Below the pieces are notes generated by a model. It had not been told where the DNA came from. It ran no database searches and worked only from the letters and a program-made list of their open reading frames with translations. A DNA stretch of 17,907 nt. Origin: Clostridia bacterium (GTDB lineage: Bacteria; Bacillota; Clostridia; Christensenellales; Borkfalkiaceae). Each line of letters begins with the position of its first letter. Position 1 is the first letter of the stretch. The stretch lies in NCBI GenBank assembly GCA_017504065.1, contig JAFVRU010000012.1:1-17907 (forward strand), read 5' to 3'. The position numbers and the translations under genes were made by a program. Shown piece after piece: positions 1-6,107 of this stretch.

Positions 1-1
1 A

Positions 2-1855
2 GAATATGCCGCAGACGCGGTCGTAGTAGGCGCGGGGCACGCAGGTTGCGAAGCCGCGCTTGCTTTGGCGCGTACGGGACAAAAAACAGCGCTTTTAACG
101 CTCAATCTCGACAGCATCGCGTTTTTGCCCTGCAATCCGTCCATCGGCGGTACGGCGAAAGGACATCTCGTCCGTGAAATCGACGCGCTCGGCGGAGAAA
201 TGGGGATTGTTGCGGACGATACCGCTTTGCAAATTCGTATGCTCAACGTTGGGAAAGGCGCGGCGGTGCAGAGCTTGCGCGCGCAATCGGATAAGAACGC
301 TTACCACCGCGCGATGAAACAAACGCTCGAAAACACCGAAAATTTACGGATTTTCCAAGCCGAAGCTACGGATATTTTGACCGAAAACGGAAAATGCGTA
401 GGCGTACAAACGCAATACGGCGGCGTGATTACCTGCAAAGCCGTCATTCTTTGTACGGGCGTGTATTTGAACAGCGAAACGATTACGGGCAACGTCGTAG
501 CGAAATCAGGTCCGAACGGCTTCGCGCCTGCCAATCACTTGACGGATAGTTTGATACGTTTGGGCTTTAACGTCCGTCGCTTTAAGACGGGTACGCCCGC
601 GCGCGTGGACGGGCGCACGGTGGAGTATTCCAAATGCGAAATCCAAAACGGGGATACGGATATTTATCCGTTCTCATTTATGCACGACAAAGCGCCCGAG
701 AACAAACTCCCCTGCTATCTCACGTACACCAACTTGCACACACACGCAATCATCATGGAGAACTTGGACCGTTCGCCTTTGTATAACGGCGTTATTCAGT
801 CTACAGGCCCGAGATACTGTCCGTCGATCGAAACCAAGGTCGTGCGCTTTAAGGATAAGGAGCGGCATCAACTCTTTTTAGAACCCGAAGGCGCGGACAC
901 CAACGAAGTCTACGTGCAAGGCATGTCCACGTCCATGCCCCACGACGTACAGCGGGAAATGTACGCTTCCGTCGCGGGATTGGAGCATGCGGACATTATG
1001 CGCTACGGCTATGCGATCGAATACGACTGCATCGATACGTTGGACGTTTTGCCGACGCTCGAATTTAAAAAAGTCGAAGGCGTATACACGGCGGGGCAAA
1101 TCAACGGCACGTCGGGCTATGAAGAAGCCGCCGCGCAAGGCTTGATGGCGGGCTTGAACGCGTCTTTGAAACTGCGTGGACTCCCCCCCCTTATCTTACG
1201 CCGCGACGAAGCGTATATCGGCGTACTTATCGACGATCTCGTTACCAAGGGCACGGACGAGCCCTACCGTATGATGACGTCGCGCGCCGAACATCGTATT
1301 TGCTTGCGGCAAGACAACGCCGATTTCCGCTTGACGGAAAAGGGGTATGCTTGCGGGCTTGTCAAACCCGACCGCTACGAGCGGTATTTGACTCGCAAAG
1401 CCCAATACGAAAGCTTGTTGGAAGCGCTCCAAACCCGCGTACTCCCCAAGGAAGCGGCGGAGTTTTTGGAACGTTACGGCTACGGAATGCCGAGCAAAGG
1501 CGTGTCGTACGCGGAAATGCTCAAACGCTCCATTCCCTTAAAGGAGATTATGGAGCATTTCGGAGTATTTGCGGAGTATCCGAAGAACGTCTTAGAAACG
1601 GCGGAGATCACCGTCCGCTACGAAGGGTATTTAAAGCAGGGCTTGGAAATGATCGAGCGGGCGAAACGCTTGGAAGATAAGTTGCTCCCCGACGATATCG
1701 TATACAGCGAAATCAAGGGTTTGCGTTTGGAAGCGCAGGAAAAATTGGAACGTATCCGTCCCTTTAATCTCGGACAAGCAGGTCGAATTTCAGGGGTAAA
1801 CCCCGCCGACGTATCGGTGCTGATGGTCTATTTAGCGTCGAGAAATGAAAAATAA
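2..1855 (+). CDS. mnmG: MnmG (GidA), tRNA U34 carboxymethylaminomethyl modification enzyme, 5'-partial
   Basis: FAD-dependent subunit of the MnmE-MnmG complex, which installs (carboxymethyl)aminomethyl groups on wobble uridine 34 of some tRNAs in the cytoplasm. The frame is open from base 2 and gives 617 residues, so only a few N-terminal residues lie outside the window; the TTG at 65 is an internal Leu codon, not a start. Visible family marks in order: the FAD-binding VVGAGHAGCEAA near residues 8-19, CNPSIGG with one conserved Cys, FKTGTPARVDGRTV, RYCPSIETKV with the second conserved Cys, QLFLEPEG, AGQINGTSGYEEAAAQG, and the C-terminal IGQA-like GQAGRISGVNPADVSVL that contacts MnmE/tRNA. Length matches the family's usual 620-630 residues. 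It is convergent with the next gene and ends before a terminator. rsmG, often next to mnmG in Bacillota, is not downstream here. Identification is secure. Confidence 0.97.
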   Translation, partial: EYAADAVVVGAGHAGCEAALALARTGQKTALLTLNLDSIAFLPCNPSIGGTAKGHLVREIDALGGEMGIVADDTALQIRMLNVGKGAAVQSLRAQSDKNAYHRAMKQTLENTENLRIFQAEATDILTENGKCVGVQTQYGGVITCKAVILCTGVYLNSETITGNVVAKSGPNGFAPANHLTDSLIRLGFNVRRFKTGTPARVDGRTVEYSKCEIQNGDTDIYPFSFMHDKAPENKLPCYLTYTNLHTHAIIMENLDRSPLYNGVIQSTGPRYCPSIETKVVRFKDKERHQLFLEPEGADTNEVYVQGMSTSMPHDVQREMYASVAGLEHADIMRYGYAIEYDCIDTLDVLPTLEFKKVEGVYTAGQINGTSGYEEAAAQGLMAGLNASLKLRGLPPLILRRDEAYIGVLIDDLVTKGTDEPYRMMTSRAEHRICLRQDNADFRLTEKGYACGLVKPDRYERYLTRKAQYESLLEALQTRVLPKEAAEFLERYGYGMPSKGVSYAEMLKRSIPLKEIMEHFGVFAEYPKNVLETAEITVRYEGYLKQGLEMIERAKRLEDKLLPDDIVYSEIKGLRLEAQEKLERIRPFNLGQAGRISGVNPADVSVLMVYLASRNEK

Positions 1856-1860
1856 ACATA

Positions 1861-1897
1861 GCGGGCGAGCCGAATCGGCTCGCCCGCGTTTCATTTT
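1861..1897. terminator. Bidirectional intrinsic terminator between convergent genes
   Basis: A perfect 12-bp GC-rich stem (1861-1872 with 1876-1887) has a 3-base loop. It is followed by GTTTCATTTT on the plus strand and by a T-rich run on the minus strand. It lies 5 bases after the mnmG stop and about 20 bases beyond the stop of the convergent gene, so it can serve both. Confidence 0.9.
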
Positions 1898-1906
1898 ATC
1901 TTTTCG

Positions 1907-2515
1907 TCAGTTCAAAAGCTCCATTTTCTTTTTATCGTACTCTTCTTGCGTAATCCCGTCTTGATCCAACAAGGACTTGTATTTTAAAAGCAACTCGACG
2001 ATTTCCGCTTCTTTTAGACATATAACGGTGGGTTCAAACGTTTCTTTTGTGTTCTTCTCAATTGCAAAATATACAATTGCCACTGCCACCATCAAAAGAA
2101 AAGGCCAATACGTTTTCGTGGTGAATTCGTGGTATTTGTCGTAATGGTAGTAGTCAGTTATCTCTCTACTCAATACAAATCCGTTTATCATATAGACTGT
2201 TACCAAAATAACATTTATGATTACGCACGTCGTGAGCAGATATTGTAATTTTTCGTGCTTGTTATATGTCATATATCCCACGACTGCAATCTCGCCAACC
2301 ACTACAAGCAGCATCAAATTATTGAAAATTCTAAACCATTCCGAGCAATAAATTCTCTCATCAAGTTTCCACCCGTTCATTATTTCAAAACCGTTTTCTT
2401 TCAAGCTATAACCCGTATCTTTCCTATATTCAAACATATTAAAGCACAATGCCAAGACAACAAGGATCGCCGTTGCCAAAGCTATAAGTAAGGTTGCTAT
2501 TCTTTTTTTTACCAT
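1907..2515 (-). CDS. Hypothetical four-helix membrane protein with C-terminal SHOCT motif
   Basis: Function unknown. The ATG at 2515 gives 202 residues and is preceded by AGGAGAA (2521-2527) at a 5-base spacing. A longer open frame to 2692 exists but runs back through the promoter and the upstream hairpin, so it is rejected. Hydrophobic segments lie near residues 6-28, 63-84, 91-114 and 136-152, with a charged soluble loop at about 30-60. The last 32 residues match the SHOCT pattern (an LLxKYKSLLDQDGIT run, then EEYDKKKMELL), a short helical module usually at protein ends and thought to mediate oligomer or partner contacts. The gene is AT-rich (33% GC counted over 2041-2100) against 47-65% in sampled core-gene lines. 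This suggests recent acquisition or weak codon constraint. It is a single-gene unit with its own promoter and a shared terminator. The SHOCT call is by eye. Confidence 0.8.
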   Translation of the reverse strand: MVKKRIATLLIALATAILVVLALCFNMFEYRKDTGYSLKENGFEIMNGWKLDERIYCSEWFRIFNNLMLLVVVGEIAVVGYMTYNKHEKLQYLLTTCVIINVILVTVYMINGFVLSREITDYYHYDKYHEFTTKTYWPFLLMVAVAIVYFAIEKNTKETFEPTVICLKEAEIVELLLKYKSLLDQDGITQEEYDKKKMELLN

Positions 2516-2551
2516 AATTTTTCTCCTATTGCCTGTCTCTATATGATGATT

Positions 2552-2580
2552 ATTATATATTTTCTCTAAATATAAGCCAA
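2552..2580 (-). promoter_or_regulatory. Sigma-A promoter for the SHOCT membrane protein gene
   Basis: On the minus strand, TTGGCT (2575-2580) is followed by exactly 17 bases and then a perfect TATAAT (2552-2557). The predicted start is near 2545, leaving a leader of about 30 bases that contains the AGGAGAA ribosome binding site. Confidence 0.75.
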
Positions 2581-2647
2581 GTGTTTTATAAAAATTGCGT
2601 ATAGATCTCGACGCAACATTCACGATGACAAAACAGTATGGCAATTC

Positions 2648-2684
2648 ACTCAAAACCGCGTTGCAAAACAATGCGGTTTTGAGT
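2648..2684. repeat. Long inverted repeat after the lipoprotein gene, probable terminator
   Basis: The arms 2648-2659 and 2673-2684 are perfect 12-bp complements. After one G/T position the stem continues 3 bp to a 5-base loop (2664-2668). It starts 10 bases after the lipoprotein stop. The odd pair is G-U in plus-strand RNA but A-C in minus-strand RNA, and neither side has a real U-tract. It probably ends the glycosyltransferase-lipoprotein message or protects its 3' end, but a repeated palindromic element is also possible. Confidence 0.6.
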
Positions 2685-2693
2685 GTACTCATT

Positions 2694-4100
2694 TTATTTA
2701 CCTTCTACTGCGTTTCCGCCTTGCACGTTCGTGGGCAAATCAATCGAACCCGTATCGTACGTAAACGCAAGTACAACGGCTACCGCCATCGTGTCCCCAG
2801 GCATTTTATACTCCATATCGAAAGTGATGCTCGTAATCTTTTTATTCGCATTAAATTTAATGACGATATTCGAATACGTCGCGTCGATTATACCGTAGAC
2901 TTTCGTTTTTAACTCGCTGCAAGTATACTCGTCTTTATCCGCGTTATACGTATAATTTTTCGCATCTCGTACAGCTTCTACCAACGCCAGGGCATAATAA
3001 AAATCATTCATAAATTCATCGAAATCCGCGGAATTGACTTCCATGTCGTATCCAATCAGCGTCATTTCGTCCATATCCACCATCGGAAAATAAACATTAT
3101 AAGAATCCGCTCCCGTCCATTCGTAATATCTAGCGTAGTTACCGGGTTCTTCTACTCCTGCCGCGTCAAATTCCGTGCTCAGGCGTCTCCAAATATTTCC
3201 GCAACGTTGATTGGTATACTGTTCATAGCTTGTATCCGCATACGTCATCGTTTGCACAACCGCAAATTCCGCGCCGAAGTTAAACGCGTTTTCAAATTCC
3301 CCAGCCGTCATACTACCAATGTTCGTATCCGGTCCGAATACGTTCGACGGAAGCGTTACCGTCGTCGTGCCGTATGTAATCGTAAAGGTATAGCCAAGCG
3401 TTACCGTTGCCGCAGCCGCCGTAGGTACTACCGATTCTTCCTGATTAACCGAGCCGCCACCGCTCGTATGTCTCATTTCATAGTACGCTTCCGCGAGCTT
3501 ACCGTCCGTCGTAAACCCGAGTTTTACGTTATAGATCTTACTCGAATATGCAGTAAGTTCGCTTGCTTCATATCTGCCCGTTTCCGCATTGTACGTGAAA
3601 TCGGACATTGTTCTTGCCGTCTCGGGATACCAATCCCCAAGCGGGAATTCCGCCAATTCTTCCACATCATAATAATCGATCGCTTCTTTCTTCCAATACG
3701 TATCATTCTTTTCGTATTCGTAGACCGTTTCCCCGTCGATTTCGTAATAATAGCAATCTTCTTCCAATGCGTTGCCTTGCGCGTCCTTTACGTAGTCCAA
3801 TTCTTCAAACAAATTGCCCGCGCGTTTTACAACGTATTCTTCATATTCGTGTTCCGTATCACCCGCAATGGCTTCCTTGCCGGTAGCCGTAAAGTTTGTA
3901 CCAAGCGACCAAGCCGCGTCCCATTCCGTCTGCGTTACTTCCCCGCCAACTTCAACGGGAGCACCACCGCCGTTGTCGCCGCCGTTTCCGCTTTGCGTAC
4001 TCGAACTGCTGTTGTCCTTATCCCCGCCGCAAGCAGCAAACGCCGAAGTCATGCCGACGCTCATCGTCAGCGCCATCAAAAGTGCCAAAAGTTTCTTCAT
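2694..4100 (-). CDS. Secreted lipoprotein with two tandem copies of an uncharacterised domain
   Basis: Extracytoplasmic lipoprotein of unknown function, 468 residues. The N-terminus has two Lys, a hydrophobic stretch and a lipobox ending FAAC, with the lipidated Cys at about 24. Next is a low-complexity Ser/Gly/Asn linker (about 31-48) that would hold the folded part away from the membrane. The rest is two related units, roughly 55-254 and 264-459. Each opens with a T..E(W/F)..A(W/F).(L/F)G..F pattern and an aromatic/Gly/Asn segment (RAGNLFEEL, RCGNIWRRL). Each then has (F/Y)TYNA followed by EL, a strand run ending in a DGKL-like turn, and closes on a T(Y/I)..(T/S).(T/D)LP(S/T)NV strand. It is rich in Tyr, Thr, Asp and Glu and looks beta-rich. 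AAGGAGAA lies just upstream of the ATG. It follows the glycosyltransferase with a 42-base gap and is probably cotranscribed. Ligand or partner cannot be stated. Confidence 0.85.
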   Translation of the reverse strand: MKKLLALLMALTMSVGMTSAFAACGGDKDNSSSSTQSGNGGDNGGGAPVEVGGEVTQTEWDAAWSLGTNFTATGKEAIAGDTEHEYEEYVVKRAGNLFEELDYVKDAQGNALEEDCYYYEIDGETVYEYEKNDTYWKKEAIDYYDVEELAEFPLGDWYPETARTMSDFTYNAETGRYEASELTAYSSKIYNVKLGFTTDGKLAEAYYEMRHTSGGGSVNQEESVVPTAAAATVTLGYTFTITYGTTTVTLPSNVFGPDTNIGSMTAGEFENAFNFGAEFAVVQTMTYADTSYEQYTNQRCGNIWRRLSTEFDAAGVEEPGNYARYYEWTGADSYNVYFPMVDMDEMTLIGYDMEVNSADFDEFMNDFYYALALVEAVRDAKNYTYNADKDEYTCSELKTKVYGIIDATYSNIVIKFNANKKITSITFDMEYKMPGDTMAVAVVLAFTYDTGSIDLPTNVQGGNAVEGK

Positions 4101-4126
4101 AACATTCTCCTTTTTATTTATATTCG

Positions 4127-4140
4127 CCGTATAAATACGG
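4127..4140. repeat. Short palindrome between the glycosyltransferase and lipoprotein genes
   Basis: CCGTAT, two bases, then ATACGG gives a 6-bp stem with a minimal loop, 2 bases after the glycosyltransferase stop. On the minus strand an AT-rich but not T-rich stretch follows. It might attenuate read-through into the lipoprotein gene. It is weak evidence for termination, and the two genes are treated as one unit. Confidence 0.3.
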
Positions 4141-4142
4141 TG

Positions 4143-5084
4143 TTATTGGGTTTCTTCGTCGAAATTATACGTTTCGGACAATACGTATTTCGGACGGTTT
4201 TGCACTTCGCGGTAAATCATCGCCGTGTGCATATTCGCTAAGCCCTGACAGACGAGTATCAATGCGCCAAACGCTCCAACCGTCGGGAATAGCCAAGCAA
4301 TCAACCCGCCGAACCATACGTTCATGCACGTCAAAACGATAAACGTAACTAGGCAGGCAAAGCTCAAAAATCCCAACGCCAAACCGAGTTTGATCGGCAA
4401 AGTCAGCGTATAATCGGTGTTCGGGAAAATCCCCGATTCCGCAAGCTTGATCATCTTTTTGACGGTATAATGACTTTCGCCTGCAACCCGTTCGGGACGG
4501 TCGAATTCCACAGCCGTTTGCTTAAAGCCCACCCAAGCGACTTGGGCGCGCAAAAGCCGATCGTGTTCGCCCATTGCAAGCAGCACGTCTACGACTTTCC
4601 GATCGTAGAGCTTGAAATCGCCCGAATCCGCCAAGATTTCCATGCCCGTGATTTTACGGGTAAAGCGGTAAAAGAGCCGCGCCGTCGCTTTTTTGAACCA
4701 CGTTTCGCCCTTTCTTTTCCGACGTTTGCCGTGTACGACTTCGTAGCCTTCCTTCCATTTTTCAATCATTTGCAAAGCGACTTCGGGCGGGTCTTGCAAA
4801 TCGGCGTCCATCGCGATCACGGCGTCGCCGCTCGACATTTGCAAACCGCACAAAAGCGCGGCTTGTTGCCCGAAATTACGAGAAAAATGACAAACTTTCA
4901 CCCGTTTATCTTTTTGCGCCAAACCGAGTAAAATCTCTTTCGTCGCGTCCCTGCTGCCGTCGTTTACAAAAATCAGCTCGTAATCTTCGCCCAAACGATC
5001 CATCATCGGCGTAACGGCGGCGTAAAACAGCTCCAAGCTCTTTTCTTCATTATATGCAGGTACGATTATCGAATATTTCGCCAT
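4143..5084 (-). CDS. Family 2 glycosyltransferase, DPM1/GtrB-like, membrane-anchored
   Basis: Probably transfers a sugar from a nucleotide donor to undecaprenyl phosphate or another membrane lipid, at the inner face of the cytoplasmic membrane. 313 residues from the ATG at 5084. Seen: the GT-A start YSIIVPAYNEE, FVNDGSRD, RNFGQQAALLCG (about 69-80), the metal-binding DAD with DLQDPPE (about 93-101), and SGDFKLYDRKVVD (154-166). Also seen are RVAGESHYTVKKMIKL and two membrane helices at about 229-252 and 261-284. This order and length are typical of the GtrB/CsbB/YkoT-type subgroup. Upstream TTG at 5096 is in frame, but the ATG is preferred; only a weak GGGA precedes it. A perfect-consensus promoter lies just upstream, inside the regulator gene. 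The lipoprotein follows. The sugar is unknown. No flippase partner is visible. Confidence 0.92.
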   Translation of the reverse strand: MAKYSIIVPAYNEEKSLELFYAAVTPMMDRLGEDYELIFVNDGSRDATKEILLGLAQKDKRVKVCHFSRNFGQQAALLCGLQMSSGDAVIAMDADLQDPPEVALQMIEKWKEGYEVVHGKRRKRKGETWFKKATARLFYRFTRKITGMEILADSGDFKLYDRKVVDVLLAMGEHDRLLRAQVAWVGFKQTAVEFDRPERVAGESHYTVKKMIKLAESGIFPNTDYTLTLPIKLGLALGFLSFACLVTFIVLTCMNVWFGGLIAWLFPTVGAFGALILVCQGLANMHTAMIYREVQNRPKYVLSETYNFDEETQ

Positions 5085-5106
5085 AGTTTTTCCCAACTTT
5101 TTTCAT
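5053..5106 (-). other. Possible 18-codon upstream ORF overlapping the glycosyltransferase start
   Basis: An ATG at 5106, about 3 bases after the predicted transcript start, opens a frame of 18 codons (begins MKKVGK, ends TCI then TAA). It overlaps the glycosyltransferase start in another frame. No ribosome binding site precedes it. If translated from the 5' end of the RNA it would compete with the real start at 5084. It may be chance. Confidence 0.2.
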
Positions 5107-5115
5107 AGTGTTTTT

Positions 5116-5144
5116 ATTATACTACATTCCCCGTTCTTTGTCAA
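5116..5144 (-). promoter_or_regulatory. Perfect-consensus sigma-A promoter for the glycosyltransferase-lipoprotein unit
   Basis: On the minus strand TTGACA (5139-5144), a 17-base spacer and TATAAT (5116-5121) match consensus at all twelve positions. The -35 lies in the last codons of the AraC-type regulator, and the stop codon TAG (5122-5124) directly abuts the -10. The predicted start is near 5109, giving a leader of about 25 bases. Confidence 0.88.
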
Positions 5145-5943
5145 CTGCAAATTCCGATTTTTGTTTTTTGACAATATACTCTTTTGGAGAAATGCCAAGT
5201 TTTGCTTTGAATAGTTTGGAAAAATACAACGCGTCCACGTAGCCCGTCAACAGCGCAACGTTTTTCACCGACGTTACGCCTTGTTCCATGAGCGATAACG
5301 CATATTTGATTCGGAGATTTTTCAAATGTTCCGAAAAGCACGTTTGCATGTTTTTCTTGAATAGGCGCGAAACGTATTTCGGGCTATAATGGAACTCCTG
5401 CGCAATGGTATGGACGGAAAAATCCGATTCCGTAAAATGCTCGTCGATGAACGTCAATATACCGTAAAAGGTGTCTGGGAGCGTTCGCGCCGACTGCACC
5501 AAACGGGAAAACGTATACAAAAGCACACTCTCACTAATTAAATCAAGCGTTTCTTCCTGTGAACGGGAAAAATTTTCCAACCAAAACGGAATCAGGTTTT
5601 CGTAGTCTGCAAACACGCAGTTTTCCGTAGAAAGCGAAAACCGACGCATCAATTCTTCCGCGCGCGAGCCTGAAAAAGAGAGATACATGTACGTAAAATT
5701 CTCCTTGCCGACAACGGAAAACGGTTCCCCTGCAAACGAAAAAAACAACGAACCTTCCTTGACGTCGTAAGCGCCTTTGCCGACAACGTAGCGACCTTTC
5801 CCCGTCAAAACGAGATACGCGCCATAGTTGGGATACACCACCGTTTGCGCTTGAATGTTTTGCGTTTCGTGGATAAATTGCGTAACTGTAATCGCGCCTT
5901 GGCTTTCTTTAAAATTAAATTTACAAACGTTCCCTTTGATCAT
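5122..5943 (-). CDS. AraC-family transcriptional regulator with N-terminal cupin-like sensor domain
   Basis: DNA-binding regulator, 273 residues from the ATG at 5943. The N-terminal half has a cupin-like pattern (YGAYLVLTGKGRYVVGKGAY, then VKEGSLFFSFAGEPF, about 40-77), expected to bind a small sugar-like ligand. The C-terminus has two helix-turn-helix motifs: FSVHTIAQEFHYSPKYVSRLFKK (about 175-197) and VKNVALLTGYVDALYFSKLFK, ending in GISPKEY. The open frame extends to 6012, but that part contains this gene's own promoter and no ribosome binding site, so 5943 is chosen. No other in-frame ATG, GTG or TTG occurs in the following 20 codons. The neighbour across a 164-base gap is a divergent oxidoreductase, the usual layout for a regulator and its target. 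The ligand is unknown. Confidence 0.9.
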   Translation of the reverse strand: MIKGNVCKFNFKESQGAITVTQFIHETQNIQAQTVVYPNYGAYLVLTGKGRYVVGKGAYDVKEGSLFFSFAGEPFSVVGKENFTYMYLSFSGSRAEELMRRFSLSTENCVFADYENLIPFWLENFSRSQEETLDLISESVLLYTFSRLVQSARTLPDTFYGILTFIDEHFTESDFSVHTIAQEFHYSPKYVSRLFKKNMQTCFSEHLKNLRIKYALSLMEQGVTSVKNVALLTGYVDALYFSKLFKAKLGISPKEYIVKKQKSEFAVDKERGM

Positions 5944-5949
5944 AGCTTT

Positions 5950-5978
5950 ATTATACCGCGCCGTGCGACGCAAGTCAA
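5950..5978 (-). promoter_or_regulatory. Sigma-A promoter for the AraC-family gene, placing +1 at the start codon
   Basis: On the minus strand TTGACT (5973-5978), 17 bases and TATAAT (5950-5955) match 11 of 12 consensus positions. Standard spacing puts the transcript start at 5943 or within a base or two of it. That is the A of the ATG, which predicts a leaderless message. Confidence 0.78.
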
Positions 5979-6001
5979 ACAAATTTGTATAAATTAGGAA
6001 A

Positions 6002-6033
6002 CTTTTCTCCATATTTTAATGGACTATTTCCAT
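6002..6033. promoter_or_regulatory. Candidate AraC-type operator: two direct repeats 21 bp apart
   Basis: CTTTTCTCCAT (6002-6012) and CTATTTCCAT (6024-6033) share TTYTCCAT-like cores in the same orientation, ending 21 bp apart, or two helical turns. The downstream copy touches the -35 element of the oxidoreductase gene, as in class II activation by AraC proteins. That the neighbouring regulator binds here is inference. Confidence 0.45.
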
Positions 6034-6060
6034 TTACTTTTTAAAAATTCATGTTATAAT
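6033..6060 (+). promoter_or_regulatory. Promoter for the Gfo/Idh/MocA gene with an extended -10
   Basis: TATAAT (6055-6060) is preceded by TG at 6052-6053, giving an extended -10. The -35 is poor: TTTACT at 6033-6038 with a 16-base spacer. A perfect -10 with a weak -35 fits a promoter that needs an activator. The start is predicted near 6067, leaving a leader of about 40 bases with a small GCGGA/TCCGC hairpin at 6077-6092. Confidence 0.65.
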
Positions 6061-6107
6061 GGAATCACAAAAAATAGCGGAACGGAATCCGCAATAAGGA
6101 GAAAATT

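Noticed and set aside
2516..2692. N-terminal extension of the SHOCT protein to 2692
   Set aside because: It would run through the inverted repeat and a near-consensus promoter, while ATG 2515 has an excellent ribosome binding site.
3207..4241. 344-codon open frame antisense to the lipoprotein and the glycosyltransferase end
   Set aside because: It crosses the intergenic region and the lipoprotein signal peptide, has low complexity and has no ribosome binding site.
5944..6012. N-terminal extension of the AraC-family protein to 6012
   Set aside because: It contains the gene's own -35 and -10 and has no ribosome binding site; family homology begins after 5943.
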